DNA from: Xylanimonas protaetiae
GTDB taxonomy: Bacteria > Actinomycetota > Actinomycetes > Actinomycetales > Cellulomonadaceae
Length of the DNA stretch: 64,000 bases
Direction of reading: 5' to 3'
Assembly (NCBI RefSeq): GCF_004135385.1
Contig: NZ_CP035493.1
Coordinates: forward strand, 620,001-684,000
Made by a program: the position numbers and the translations under genes. The notes under the pieces were generated by a model. The model was not told where the DNA came from and ran no database searches. It worked only from the letters and a program-made list of their open reading frames with translations. Of this stretch, positions 54,749 through 63,540 are shown piece by piece. The first letter of the stretch is position 1, and each line of letters opens with the position of its first letter.

Positions 54749-56028
54749 GCCGCGAGCTCCCGCTCGGGGTGCACGATCTCGAGCTGCGGGAAGGTCGCCG
54801 GGCGCGTGACGCGGTAGCGGACCCGCCAGCGGCGGTGCGCCCACGTCCAGGCGGCCACGACGACGACGAGCGTGGCGACCGCACCCACGAGGATCGCGAC
54901 GCGGGGGCCGAAGGTCTCGCCGACCCAGCCCACCAGCGGGGAGCCGATCGGCGCGCCGCCCAGGAACATCATCATGTAGAGCGCCATGACGCGGCCGCGC
55001 ATCGCCGGCTCGACCGACGTCTGGAGGGCGGCGTTCGCGGCCGTGAGCATGGTCAGCGACGCGAACCCGATGGGCGCGGCGAGCAGCAGGTACGTCAGGT
55101 ACGACGGCATGAGCGCCGAGACGCCCTGCGCGATCCCGAAGGCGAGCGCCGCGCCGAGCACGACCCGCACGCGCGGCGGCTCCTTGCGTCGCGCGGCGAG
55201 CAGCGCGCCGGCGAGCGACCCGACGGCGAGCACCGAGCCGAGCATGCCGAACTCCCCCGGCCCCAGGCCGAACTCGACGCGCGCCATCATCGCGCTGGTG
55301 AGCTGGAAGTTCAGGCCGAACATCGTCACGACGCCGACCACCAGCATGATCACCTGGATGTCGCCGCGGCCGCGGACGTAGGCGACGGCCTCGCGCAGCT
55401 GCCCGCGGGCGCGGGGCGCCTGCGGCAGCAGGTGCAGCGTCCGGGGGTTCATCGCGGCCATCGCCGTGATCGACAGGGCGAACGTGGCGGCCGTGATGGC
55501 GAACACCCAGCCCGGGCCCACGGCGGCGATGAGCAGGCCGGCGATGCCCGGCCCGACGAGCCGGGCCGCGTTGAACGACGCGGAGTTGAGGCCGACGGCG
55601 TTGGTGAGGTTGGCCTCTGGCACGAGCTCGGAGACGAACGTCGCGCGCACCGGGTTGTCGATCGCCGAGACGCAGCCGCCCACCAGGGCCAGCGCGAACA
55701 TGTGCCACAGCTGCACGGCGCCCGTGAGCACGAGCACGGCCAGGACCACCGAGTTGAGCCCCATGAGGGCCTGCGTCGTCATGAGCAGACGACGCCGCGG
55801 CAGGCGGTCGGCGAGCACGCCCGCGTACGGGGACAGGAGCAGCACGGGCAGGAACTGCATCGCCACGGAGAAGCCGACGGCCGTGCCCGAGTTGTCGGTC
55901 AGGTGGGTCAGGACGATCCAGTCCTGGCCGACGCGCTGCGCCCATGCGCCGACGTTGGCGACGAGGGCAGCGGCGAACCACAGGCGGTAGTTGGGGAAGC
56001 GGAGGGAGGCGAACGTCGCGGAGGCCAT
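54745..56028 (-). CDS. MFS transporter, paralogue 1
   Basis: 427 residues, 12 membrane segments. N-terminus L-R-F-P-N-Y-R-L-W-F, loop 2-3 motif V-L-A-D-R-L-P-R-R-R, and N-S-A-S-F-N-A-A-R-L-V-G-P with A-M-R-G-R-V-M-A-L-Y. Nearly the same as the next gene across its length. Belongs to the MFS_3 multidrug/siderophore exporter group. Stop overlaps the serC stop by four bases. Confidence 0.85.
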   Translation of the reverse strand: MASATFASLRFPNYRLWFAAALVANVGAWAQRVGQDWIVLTHLTDNSGTAVGFSVAMQFLPVLLLSPYAGVLADRLPRRRLLMTTQALMGLNSVVLAVLVLTGAVQLWHMFALALVGGCVSAIDNPVRATFVSELVPEANLTNAVGLNSASFNAARLVGPGIAGLLIAAVGPGWVFAITAATFALSITAMAAMNPRTLHLLPQAPRARGQLREAVAYVRGRGDIQVIMLVVGVVTMFGLNFQLTSAMMARVEFGLGPGEFGMLGSVLAVGSLAGALLAARRKEPPRVRVVLGAALAFGIAQGVSALMPSYLTYLLLAAPIGFASLTMLTAANAALQTSVEPAMRGRVMALYMMMFLGGAPIGSPLVGWVGETFGPRVAILVGAVATLVVVVAAWTWAHRRWRVRYRVTRPATFPQLEIVHPERELAA

Positions 56029-56163
56029 GGCCTTCCCACCGTAGGTCCTTGCCCGGGGTAACGACCTGGGGAGGGCGTGCGAGGCCCGGCGGCACGGCGC
56101 TCGTTGCTTGGCGCGCCGTGGCCGGGGCCTCCTGGGCCGGGCTGGGCGGGTGGCCTGGGCCGG

Positions 56164-57459
56164 TCAGGCCGCCACGACGTCCGGCATCGCGACCGGGGTC
56201 CGCACCGGGTGGACGACGTCGAGGTGCGGGCGCGGGTGCAGGTGCGGCTCGAGCTTGACCTTCCAGTTCCGCACGGCCCACACGGTCACGGCCGAGACGA
56301 CGGCGAACGTGGCGATCGAGCCCGAGAGGATCGCCCAGCGCGGACCGGCCACCTGGCCGATCCATCCCACCAGCGGCGAGCCGATCGGCGTCGCGCCCTG
56401 GAACACCATCATGTAGAGGGCCATGACGCGGCCGCGCATCACGGGGTCGACCGACGTCTGGAGGGTGGCGTTGGCCGCCGTCATCATCGTGAGCGACGCG
56501 AGGCCCACGGGGATCGCGGTCACCGCGAAGGCCACGTACGTGGGCATGAGCGCGTTGAGCGTCGTCGCGGCGGCGAACGCGAACCCGGCGCCGAGAACCA
56601 GGCGCACGCGCGGCCGGTCGCGGCGGGCAGCGAGCAGCGCGCCCGCGAGCGAGCCGATGGCGAGCACCGAGCCGAGCACGCCGTACTCCCCCGCGCCCTT
56701 GCCGAACTCGACGCGCGCCATGAGCGCGGACGTGAGCTGGAAGTTCAGGCCGAACATCGACACGACGGCCATGACGGTCATGACCAGGACGATGTCGGAC
56801 CGCCCGCGCACGAACCGGACGGCCTCGCGGATCTGCCCCTTGCTGCGCGGCGCGACGGGGAGCGTGCGCAGCGTGCTCGCGTCCATCGCGGCGAGGGCGG
56901 CGATCGTGGCGGCAAAGCTGATGCCGTTGATGAGGAACACCCAGCCGGCGCCGACGGCCGCCACCAGCAGGCCGGCCACGCCCGGCCCGATGAGGCGGGC
57001 CGCGTTGAACGACGCCGAGTTGAGCCCGATGGCGTTGGGCAGCTTGTCGGCGGGGACCATCTCCGCGACGAACGTCTGGCGCACGGGCGAGTCGATCGCG
57101 GAGGCGACGCCCGTGAGGAACGCGAGCACGTAGAGCTGCCAGAGCTGGACGGTGTTTGTCAGCGTGAGCGCGGCCAGCACGAACGCCAGCAGGCCCATGG
57201 CCCCCTGCGTCGCCATGAGCAGCTTGCGGCGCGGCAGGCGGTCCGCGAGCAGGCCCGCGTAGGGCGATAGCAGCAGGAACGGCAGGAACTGCAGGGCGGT
57301 GGTGAACCCGACGGCGGTGCCCGAGTTGTGGGTCAGCTGGGTGAGCACCACCCAGTCCTGCCCGACGCGCTGCATCCAGGTGCCGACGTTCGCCACGAGG
57401 GCGGCGCCGAACCAGATGCGGTAGTTGGGGTAGCGGAGCGAGGAGAAGGTCGAGGCCAT
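56164..57459 (-). CDS. MFS transporter, paralogue 2
   Basis: 431 residues, 12 membrane segments; L-R-Y-P-N-Y-R-I-W-F at the start, L-L-A-D-R-L-P-R-R-K and V-M-R-G-R-V-M-A-L-Y later. Tandem duplicate of the gene at 54745-56028. Lies 74 bases downstream of the MarR gene and is probably its main target. The cytoplasmic tail differs from paralogue 1. Confidence 0.85.
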   Translation of the reverse strand: MASTFSSLRYPNYRIWFGAALVANVGTWMQRVGQDWVVLTQLTHNSGTAVGFTTALQFLPFLLLSPYAGLLADRLPRRKLLMATQGAMGLLAFVLAALTLTNTVQLWQLYVLAFLTGVASAIDSPVRQTFVAEMVPADKLPNAIGLNSASFNAARLIGPGVAGLLVAAVGAGWVFLINGISFAATIAALAAMDASTLRTLPVAPRSKGQIREAVRFVRGRSDIVLVMTVMAVVSMFGLNFQLTSALMARVEFGKGAGEYGVLGSVLAIGSLAGALLAARRDRPRVRLVLGAGFAFAAATTLNALMPTYVAFAVTAIPVGLASLTMMTAANATLQTSVDPVMRGRVMALYMMVFQGATPIGSPLVGWIGQVAGPRWAILSGSIATFAVVSAVTVWAVRNWKVKLEPHLHPRPHLDVVHPVRTPVAMPDVVAA

Positions 57460-57533
57460 GTCGTCTTGTCGGTTCGTCTCGTGTCGTCAGGTGCGTTGCG
57501 TGCGGGGGTACGTCGGCGGGCGGGCCCGCGGGC

Positions 57534-57956
57534 TCAGCCCGAGGCCAGGGTCTGGAGGAGGTCGTTGGCCCGGGCCAGGGTGGCCCGGTCCTGCGGCGTG
57601 AGGGCGCCGAGCCGGAGGGACAGCCAGGCGTCGCGGCGCCGTCGGGTCTCGGCGACCTCGCGCCGTCCGGCGTCGGTGAGGTCGACGACGACGAGGCGGC
57701 CGTCGGTGGGGTGCTCGGACTTGGTCACGAAGCCCAGGTCGACGAGCGCGCTCACCGTGCGCGTCATGGCCGGCGGCCGGACGCCCTCGGAGTGGGCGAG
57801 CTCGCCCGGGGTGAGCGGGCCGCGCCGGGTCAGCTCGGTCAGGACGCCGAACTGGGCGGCGGGCAGGTCGGCGTCACCACGCTCGGCGCGCAGGCGCCGG
57901 AGGAACCGGCCGGTCCCCACCCGCAGCTCGGAGGCGAGAGCAGGAGCGGATGTCAT
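57534..57956 (-). CDS. MarR-family regulator
   Basis: 140 residues. Winged helix with L-P-A-A-Q-F-G-V-L-T-E-L and the recognition region R-P-P-A-M-T-R-T-V-S-A-L-V-D-L-G-F, wing P-T-D-G-R-L-V-V-V-D-L. Heads the operon with the two MFS exporters, a classic drug-efflux set. It would repress them until a ligand binds. Confidence 0.88.
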   Translation of the reverse strand: MTSAPALASELRVGTGRFLRRLRAERGDADLPAAQFGVLTELTRRGPLTPGELAHSEGVRPPAMTRTVSALVDLGFVTKSEHPTDGRLVVVDLTDAGRREVAETRRRRDAWLSLRLGALTPQDRATLARANDLLQTLASG

Positions 57957-58020
57957 TGCCTCAGGCTACTACATCCTTACCTTGGGCAACGACCCTTTCT
58001 CTTGTCTGGCGGGCCACAGA

Positions 58021-58092
58021 CCGGCAGTTCGTCGTCAGACCGTGCGCCCGGGGGCACGGGTTGACGACGAACTGCCGGGCAGACGCCCGGGG
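58021..58092. repeat. Family A palindrome copy 4 plus direct-repeat extension
   Basis: The 58-nt palindrome (58021-58078) is followed by 14 further bases also found after copy 5. Positions 58021-58092 match 59121-59192 at 71 of 72 bases (only 58077 differs), exactly 1,100 bp apart in the same orientation. Confidence 0.9.
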
Positions 58093-58113
58093 CCCGGGTC
58101 ACGGCGGCCCGGG

Positions 58114-59037
58114 TCACGGCGGCCACGGGAGCCTGGGGTGGGGCCGGAACGTTGCCCGGAGCTCCGGGGGGAAGGCTGACTTGAGGCGGGCCATCGCCTG
58201 CCTCGGGTCGTCCTTGACCGTGACGCGGATCGGGTTCGCTCCCGTCTCGCGGATGGCGTCGAAGCGGCGCTTCTCCTCGATGAGCTCCTTCGCGCCGCTG
58301 TGGCCGGGACGGACGCCGTCGTCGCGGTACTTCACGAGCCCGTCGAACTCGGCGTAGACGCCGTGCTCGGGCCAGCCCAGGTCGCAGTGGAAGACGCCGA
58401 GTCGTGTGGCGATGGGCGGTTCGACCACGGGCACGGGGAGGCCCTCGCGCTGCGTCAGGTACCGGAGCCAGGTCTCGCGCGGCGAGCGCACCCCGGCTGC
58501 CGCCATGCGCAGCACGAGCTCGGCGGTGGCCTTGCCGTTGGGACGGCGTCGTGCGCGCACGAGCTCGAGGGCCTCCTCCCGGTCGAGCCCGCGCCGGCCC
58601 ACCGCCCAGTCGGCGATGACGAGGGACTCCAGCGGGTGCATCGTCAGGGCGCAGTCGACGACGGTGCGCATCACCGTCGTCACGGGGAGCGCGCGCACGA
58701 CGGCCTGCTCCGGCGGGACGTCGGTGACGTGCCGGGCGACGTCCTTCGCGCTGCGGCTCGAGCCGGACGAGGCCACGTACACGTGCACCCGGCCCGGCGG
58801 CTGCCAGAGCGGCGCGCCGTAGACGACCGCGGCCGATGCGAAACCTACCGTGTGCGGGGCGGCGAGCTGCCGGCTCACGGAGCGGATCCGGGCGATCTCC
58901 TTCTCGCGGGCGTCGAGGTCCGCGGCGCGCACGTAGGCGCCCCGCCGCGTCCGCAGGAGGACGCCGGCGGCGAGGTCGCGCCGCAGGGCGTCCCGGTTGT
59001 GCTCGCGGGCGATCATCACCTCGGCGCTCCGGCTCAT
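58114..59037 (-). CDS. AbiEi-like/DUF559 protein between direct repeats
   Basis: 307 residues. An N-terminal winged helix (R-D-L-A-A-G-V-L-L-R-T-R-R-G-A-Y-V) resembles AbiEi antitoxins. The C-terminal ~100 residues look like DUF559/very-short-patch-repair-type nuclease fold: G-V-Y-A-E-F-D-G-L-V-K-Y-R with E-E-K-R-R-F-D-A-I. Actinobacteria hold many such genes of unknown role, often called toxin-antitoxin-like. It has no toxin partner next to it. It is bracketed by identical repeat copies. Confidence 0.75.
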   Translation of the reverse strand: MSRSAEVMIAREHNRDALRRDLAAGVLLRTRRGAYVRAADLDAREKEIARIRSVSRQLAAPHTVGFASAAVVYGAPLWQPPGRVHVYVASSGSSRSAKDVARHVTDVPPEQAVVRALPVTTVMRTVVDCALTMHPLESLVIADWAVGRRGLDREEALELVRARRRPNGKATAELVLRMAAAGVRSPRETWLRYLTQREGLPVPVVEPPIATRLGVFHCDLGWPEHGVYAEFDGLVKYRDDGVRPGHSGAKELIEEKRRFDAIRETGANPIRVTVKDDPRQAMARLKSAFPPELRATFRPHPRLPWPP

Positions 59038-59120
59038 GCGCCCACCCTGCCGCGCGGCCCCTGCCTCCGGACGCTACCCCGGAGCCTCCTGTGGGTAACC
59101 CTGTGGATCGGGGTGGCTGC

Positions 59121-59192
59121 CCGGCAGTTCGTCGTCAGACCGTGCGCCCGGGGGCACGGGTTGACGACGAACTGCCCGGCAGACGCCCGGGG
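59121..59192. repeat. Family A palindrome copy 5 plus direct-repeat extension
   Basis: Same 72 bases as 58021-58092 apart from one substitution, which opens the outer end of the stem by one base. Lies just after the ugd stop region on the other side of the AbiEi-like gene. Confidence 0.9.
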
Positions 59193-59196
59193 GACG

Positions 59197-60363
59197 TCAG
59201 TCCCGGCCGTAGATGTCGCGGGTGTAGACCTTGTCCGCCACGTCCGCCAGGGCGTCTGTGCGGCGGTTGGCCACGATGACGTCGGCGCGGGACTTGAACT
59301 CGTCCAGGTCCCGGATCACCTCGGAGTGGAAGAACTCGGCGTCGTCGAGGGTGGGCTCGTAGACGACCACCTCGATGCCCTTGGCCTTGAGGCGCTTCAT
59401 GACGCCCTGGATCGAGGAAGCGCGGAAGTTGTCCGACCCGGCCTTCATGATCAGCCGGTACATGCCCACGACCTGGGGGCCGCGACGCAGGATGTCGGCG
59501 GCGATGAAGTCCTTGCGCGTGGTGTTGGCGTCCACGATCGCGGAGATGAGGTTCTGCGGTACGTCCTGGTAGTTCGCCAGGAGCTGCTTGGTGTCCTTGG
59601 GCAGGCAGTACCCGCCGTACCCGAACGACGGGTTGTTGTAGTGCGACCCGATGCGCGGGTCCAGGCCGACGCCCTCGATGATCTGCGCGGTGTCCAGGCC
59701 GCGAGTGGCGGCGTAGGTGTCGAGCTCGTTGAAGTACGCGACGCGCAGCGCGAGGTAGGTGTTGGCGAACAGCTTGATCGCCTCGGCCTCGGTCGGGTCG
59801 GTCAGCAGCACCGGCACGTCCGTGTCGATCGCGCCCTCGAGCATGAGGTCGGCGAAGAGCCGCCCGCGCTCTCCCCGGTCGCCGACGACGATGCGCGACG
59901 GGTGCAGGTTGTCGTGCAGGGCGCGGCCCTCGCGCAGGAACTCCGGCGAGAAGACGATCGCGGCGTCGGGGTGCTCCTCGTTCATGCGGGCCGTGAAGCC
60001 CACCGGGACCGTGGACTTGACCACGACGAGCGCCGCCGGGTTGGCCGCGAGGACCTGGTCGACGACGCCCTCGACCGACGACGTGTCGAAGTACTGCGTC
60101 ACCGGGTCGTAGTTGGTAGGCGTCGCGACGACGACGAGCTCGGCGTCGGCATATGTCGCGTCACCGTCCGTGGTCGCCTTGAGCGACAACGGCACCTCCC
60201 GCAGGTACCGCTCGATCTCCGGGTCCACGATCGGCGAGACGCCGTCGTTGATGAGAGCTACCTTGCGCGGGTCGAGATCCACCGTGACGACGTCGTGGTG
60301 CTGCGCCAGCACGACGGCGTTGGACAGGCCCACGTAACCGGTACCGGCGATGGCGATCTTCAC
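59197..60363 (-). CDS. ugd: UDP-glucose 6-dehydrogenase
   Basis: 388 residues from GTG, same length as E. coli Ugd and alike throughout. NAD-binding G-T-G-Y-V-G-L at residue 7, [25 protein letters not shown], catalytic Cys253 in G-G-Y-C-L-P-K-D-T and [13 protein letters not shown]. Makes UDP-glucuronate for polysaccharides or glycosylation. This enterobacterial-like subtype in an actinobacterium might reflect old transfer. Confidence 0.92.
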   Translation of the reverse strand: MKIAIAGTGYVGLSNAVVLAQHHDVVTVDLDPRKVALINDGVSPIVDPEIERYLREVPLSLKATTDGDATYADAELVVVATPTNYDPVTQYFDTSSVEGVVDQVLAANPAALVVVKSTVPVGFTARMNEEHPDAAIVFSPEFLREGRALHDNLHPSRIVVGDRGERGRLFADLMLEGAIDTDVPVLLTDPTEAEAIKLFANTYLALRVAYFNELDTYAATRGLDTAQIIEGVGLDPRIGSHYNNPSFGYGGYCLPKDTKQLLANYQDVPQNLISAIVDANTTRKDFIAADILRRGPQVVGMYRLIMKAGSDNFRASSIQGVMKRLKAKGIEVVVYEPTLDDAEFFHSEVIRDLDEFKSRADVIVANRRTDALADVADKVYTRDIYGRD

Positions 60364-60445
60364 GTGCCGATGCTAGGCGCCTGTGCGCTGACGGCGCGCG
60401 CGGGTGCACCCGACAGACAGGCAGCACATCCTGCCGTCGGGTGGC

Positions 60446-61117
60446 TCAGTGCGATGCGTCGGCCACGACCTGCTGAGCGATCACGACGACGTTGTGCGTC
60501 GTCGGGCGACGGCCCTGGTCCACTTCTCGGTGACAACCGATCAGGACGAGTCGCCCCGGAACCACGGCATTGACTCGGGGGTCGTCCGGGAGTGCGTCCT
60601 TCAAGATGGGCTCGAGAACCTCCTCGACGGCATAGTCGATCGAGCCGGCCTCGGTCACGATCGTGACGATCGTGCCAGGTTCGACGATGTGGATGTCGTT
60701 GAAGACCGCCTCGAACCGGGAGACGTGCCCGTAGAGATAGACGGTGTTCTCGGCCGGAGAGGCCGGTGTGCCACCGCCCTCCCACCAGGAGACGACGTCG
60801 TGCGTCGTCGGGTCGATCCAGCCGCCCGCAGCGGTGACCATGGCGTCGGTGTAGACCTCGATCGGCGCGTCGATCCCGAGGGCGGGCACGAGCAGCCTCA
60901 AAGGGGTCGCGGCAGGGATCGGAGAGAACTCGGGAGCCGTCCGCTCGGGAGGTGGCACAGAGATCGTCGGAGTAGGTATCGGCGGATACGCGAGCGCCGC
61001 CATCTCGGCTCGGTCGAGCAGGAGACCAGCAGCCGCCAACACTGTCCCCAGGCCGACCACGAGCCAGGGCAGGCGATGGCCCGGCCGCCGCGCCGTCAGG
61101 CGTGCGTGCCGGGCCAT
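60446..61117 (-). CDS. Class F-like sortase, module 1
   Basis: 223 residues. Membrane helix (~14-34), Pro/Thr-rich linker, then the sortase fold with A-P-I-E-V-Y-T-D-A-M, V-Y-L-Y-G-H131-V-S-R and catalytic Cys195 in V-L-I-G-C-H-R with R-R-P-T-T-H-N-V-V-V close behind. Directly downstream (36 bp) of the surface protein at 61153. The start ATG has no clear ribosome site; coupling to the upstream gene is possible. Nearly the same as the module 2 sortase. Confidence 0.85.
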   Translation of the reverse strand: MARHARLTARRPGHRLPWLVVGLGTVLAAAGLLLDRAEMAALAYPPIPTPTISVPPPERTAPEFSPIPAATPLRLLVPALGIDAPIEVYTDAMVTAAGGWIDPTTHDVVSWWEGGGTPASPAENTVYLYGHVSRFEAVFNDIHIVEPGTIVTIVTEAGSIDYAVEEVLEPILKDALPDDPRVNAVVPGRLVLIGCHREVDQGRRPTTHNVVVIAQQVVADASH

Positions 61118-61152
61118 CGTCTGGTGCTGGTGCGTTATCGGTGTGCCGCGGG

Positions 61153-62310
61153 TCAGGCGCGGGAGCGCTGACGACGGAGCAGACCGACGCCGACGCCGGC
61201 AGCGCCGAGGGCGAGGCCGAGCACGGTCAGGGCGGCAGGGTTGATGCCACCTTCGGCGTAGCCAGTCGCACCCTGAGGCACGGCATTGGTCGTCGTTCCG
61301 GTCTGTGCGGGTGCCGTAGGCGCCGCTGCGATAGTGATCGGTGCCCATGTCAGGACCTCACCCGTGAGATCGCTGACGACGAGACGGTGCGCACCGACCA
61401 CCGCGTCCTTGGGCACCGTCACGTTGACGGTGCCATCCGCCGCAACCATGAAGCGGCCGAGGAAGACCGGCTCCGAACGCAGCCAGACATCGACATACGT
61501 CCCCGCGTGCTCGGCGCCCACCTGCAGAGTGAGGGACTGTCCGACGGTCGCATCATTGTCGGCAACCAGGGTGGGGTTCGTCGGCACTGCGCCGATCGCT
61601 GCGTCCGACGGCGGGACCGGCGCGGGGTCCGGCGTCGGGTCAGGCGTCGGGTCCGGCGTGGGGTCCGGCGTCGGGTCAGGCGTGGGGTCCGGCGTCGGAG
61701 TCGGCGCGGCGAACGTGAAACGAAGGTTGCCGAACGACATGCTGTTGATCACGCCGTCGGCGTGAATACCTGATCCCAGCGAGAAGCCGACCGCGGTGAC
61801 TTTGGCCCCAGGGATCTTGCTACTCCACTCGGCAAGAGTGCCCCAGTAGTTCGATCCCTGCCCGCCTCCAGTATGCGGAGCTGCGTTCCGCAGTCCCGCA
61901 TTCGCGTCCGTATCAGGGGTCCACCAGTTGTCGCCGTAGACGGACTCGCCCACGAGAATGCCGAGCCGGTTTCCGTCAAGCGAGACCACGAGCTGCTTGC
62001 CTGGCGCCACAGATCCAGAGTTCTGGGTGAAGTCGATGGCGGGCGTCCCGATGTCCGCCAACGGGATGTCCACCGTGTAGTATGCCGCGACCTTCGCCAG
62101 ACTCGAGTTGTCGTCGGTCCAGATGCGAAGTCCGCTACCTTCCAGAAGCTCGTAGTGCCCGTTCGCCCGCGTGTCGGCAGTGTTCCAAGTGCTCATATCG
62201 GTGGTGTGAACGGTAGATGCTGCCTGTGCGGGTGCAGCGACAGCGAGCGCCGTTGCACCCGCAGCAGCAAGTGCTACGAGTGCGCCTACTCGGCGGTTGA
62301 TCGTCTTCAT
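61153..62310 (-). CDS. Secreted surface protein with sorting-like tail, module 1
   Basis: 385 residues; AAGGAG before ATG. Signal peptide ending near A-P-A-Q-A-A. Residues ~30-200 a beta-rich, unfamiliar domain. Residues ~205-235 are tandem (T-P-D-P)n repeats, a wall-spanning linker. Residues ~245-330 form a domain with F-L-G-R-F-M-V-A-A-D-G-T-V, shared with the module 2 protein. The end is N-A-V-P-Q-G-A-T-G-Y-A-E-G-G, a hydrophobic helix and R-R-Q-R-S-R-A: the shape of a sortase signal but without LPxTG. Likely the substrate of the adjacent sortase. Confidence 0.75.
   Translation of the reverse strand: MKTINRRVGALVALAAAGATALAVAAPAQAASTVHTTDMSTWNTADTRANGHYELLEGSGLRIWTDDNSSLAKVAAYYTVDIPLADIGTPAIDFTQNSGSVAPGKQLVVSLDGNRLGILVGESVYGDNWWTPDTDANAGLRNAAPHTGGGQGSNYWGTLAEWSSKIPGAKVTAVGFSLGSGIHADGVINSMSFGNLRFTFAAPTPTPDPTPDPTPDPTPDPTPDPTPDPAPVPPSDAAIGAVPTNPTLVADNDATVGQSLTLQVGAEHAGTYVDVWLRSEPVFLGRFMVAADGTVNVTVPKDAVVGAHRLVVSDLTGEVLTWAPITIAAAPTAPAQTGTTTNAVPQGATGYAEGGINPAALTVLGLALGAAGVGVGLLRRQRSRA
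61612..61695 (-). repeat. Tandem repeats encoding (TPDP)n
   Basis: About seven 12-bp units (GGCGTCGGGTCC type on the plus strand) within the surface protein gene. Length changes would keep the frame and alter linker length. Confidence 0.8.
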
Positions 62311-62791
62311 AGTCAGTCTCCTTCATTGCCCGACTTCTCAGAAGGTCGTCGAAGCAGTGGTTTTCTGATGCGCCGACCCTAGGAGAGATAGCCCAGCGTC
62401 CGCTGCTCTGGCACGCAGTGATCGTTGCCTGCACTAACAGGTTTACCCTTCGATGCCTTGTATGGACTCGATCTTGATCTGCGCGTGGTTTCTGAGGCAA
62501 ACTCTTCTCGGCGCCTCAGGCAGTGAGCGGGGAGCGCGGCCGGTTCTGGTTGCCAGATCGAACCCACGTCATCGTGTCTGTTCGCTCCAACCGAATGGTC
62601 CACCCATACAGACCGATCCACCCGCCAGCTCAACAGCCGGCGCGGCTTCGACGTTCGGTCTGGTCATGACGACGACCCTCGCGCAGGTGGCGCTTTGCTT
62701 CGCGCACGTCGGGTACCCACGTCGACGTATCGGGTATCAGACAGAGAAAGCGCGACGCACCCTGCAGCGTCGCGCTTTCTTCAGCATCTGA
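62311..62791. other. AT-richer intergenic region between the two modules
   Basis: 481 bp, noticeably lower in GC than the rest of the window. It holds the module 1 promoter (no clear -35/-10 pair found) and the terminator at 62745-62780. A 112-codon open frame on the plus strand (62453-62791) lacks a ribosome site and runs through the terminator, so I do not count it as a gene. Confidence 0.55.
62745..62780. terminator. Terminator of module 2 sortase
   Basis: A perfect 14-bp stem AGAAAGCGCGACGC/GCGTCGCGCTTTCT with an 8-nt loop and T-rich ends in both directions, 12 bases after the sortase stop. The most classical intrinsic terminator in the window. Confidence 0.8.
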
Positions 62792-63514
62792 TCACTTCGC
62801 GGAATCAACCTGATGGGCGATAACCACGATGTTGTGCGTCGTCCGCCGGCGACCCTGGTCGGGCTCGCGGTAGCAGCCGATGAGGACGAGACGCCCGGGA
62901 ACCTGCGCGTTGATCCGGGGATCGTCGGGCAGCGCTTCCTTGCCGACGGGTTCGAGAACCTCCTGCACGACGTAAACGATCTCCCCGGCTTCCGTCACGA
63001 CGGTGACCTCGGTGCCAGGCACAACGCTATGGAGATAGTTGAAGACCGCCTCGAGCCGCGAGACGTGCCCGTAGAGGTACACCGTGTTGTCGGGGTCGGA
63101 TGACGGTGTCCCGCCCCCCTGCCACCAGGAGACGACGTCGTGCGTGGTCGGGTCGATCCAGCCGTCCGCCGCTGCCACCATGGCGTCGGTGTAGACCTCG
63201 ATGGGCGCATCGACCCCGATGGCGGGGATGAGCACACGGACTGGTGTTGCTGCGGGGACCACGAGTGGCGCCTCGACCTCCGGTTCCGGCTCGGGCGTGG
63301 CGACAGGCGCCGGATCCGGCACCTCGACCGCTACATCGCTACCCGAGGAAGCCAGATCGAACGGCGCGCTCGCGCTGAGGGCCGATACCGTCAACGCGAG
63401 CAACGCCGCCAGGGTCACGAAGCGGCGGCGCTGAGGGCCCCGTCGCGGGTCGGTCCCGACACGACGACCGTGCCGGGGACCCCGCCACGGAACAGAAGGC
63501 AGAGTCTCCGGCAC
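62792..63514 (-). CDS. Class F-like sortase, module 2
   Basis: 240 residues from GTG with AGGAG nine bases upstream. Basic N-terminus, membrane helix (~34-52), Pro/Glu-rich linker, then A-P-I-E-V-Y-T-D-A-M, L-Y-G-H150-V-S-R and catalytic Cys214 in V-L-I-G-C-Y-R followed by R-R-R-T-T-H-N. Very similar to module 1 in the catalytic part, different in the N-terminal linker. Starts 27 bases after the module 2 surface protein stop. Confidence 0.87.
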   Translation of the reverse strand: MPETLPSVPWRGPRHGRRVGTDPRRGPQRRRFVTLAALLALTVSALSASAPFDLASSGSDVAVEVPDPAPVATPEPEPEVEAPLVVPAATPVRVLIPAIGVDAPIEVYTDAMVAAADGWIDPTTHDVVSWWQGGGTPSSDPDNTVYLYGHVSRLEAVFNYLHSVVPGTEVTVVTEAGEIVYVVQEVLEPVGKEALPDDPRINAQVPGRLVLIGCYREPDQGRRRTTHNIVVIAHQVDSAK

Positions 63515-63540
63515 GGTCAGTCTCCTAGATAACGATCGGC

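Noticed and set aside
62453-62791. 112-codon frame between the two sortase modules
   Set aside because: No ribosome site, runs through a strong terminator and has no recognisable domain; the low GC there is more likely promoter sequence.
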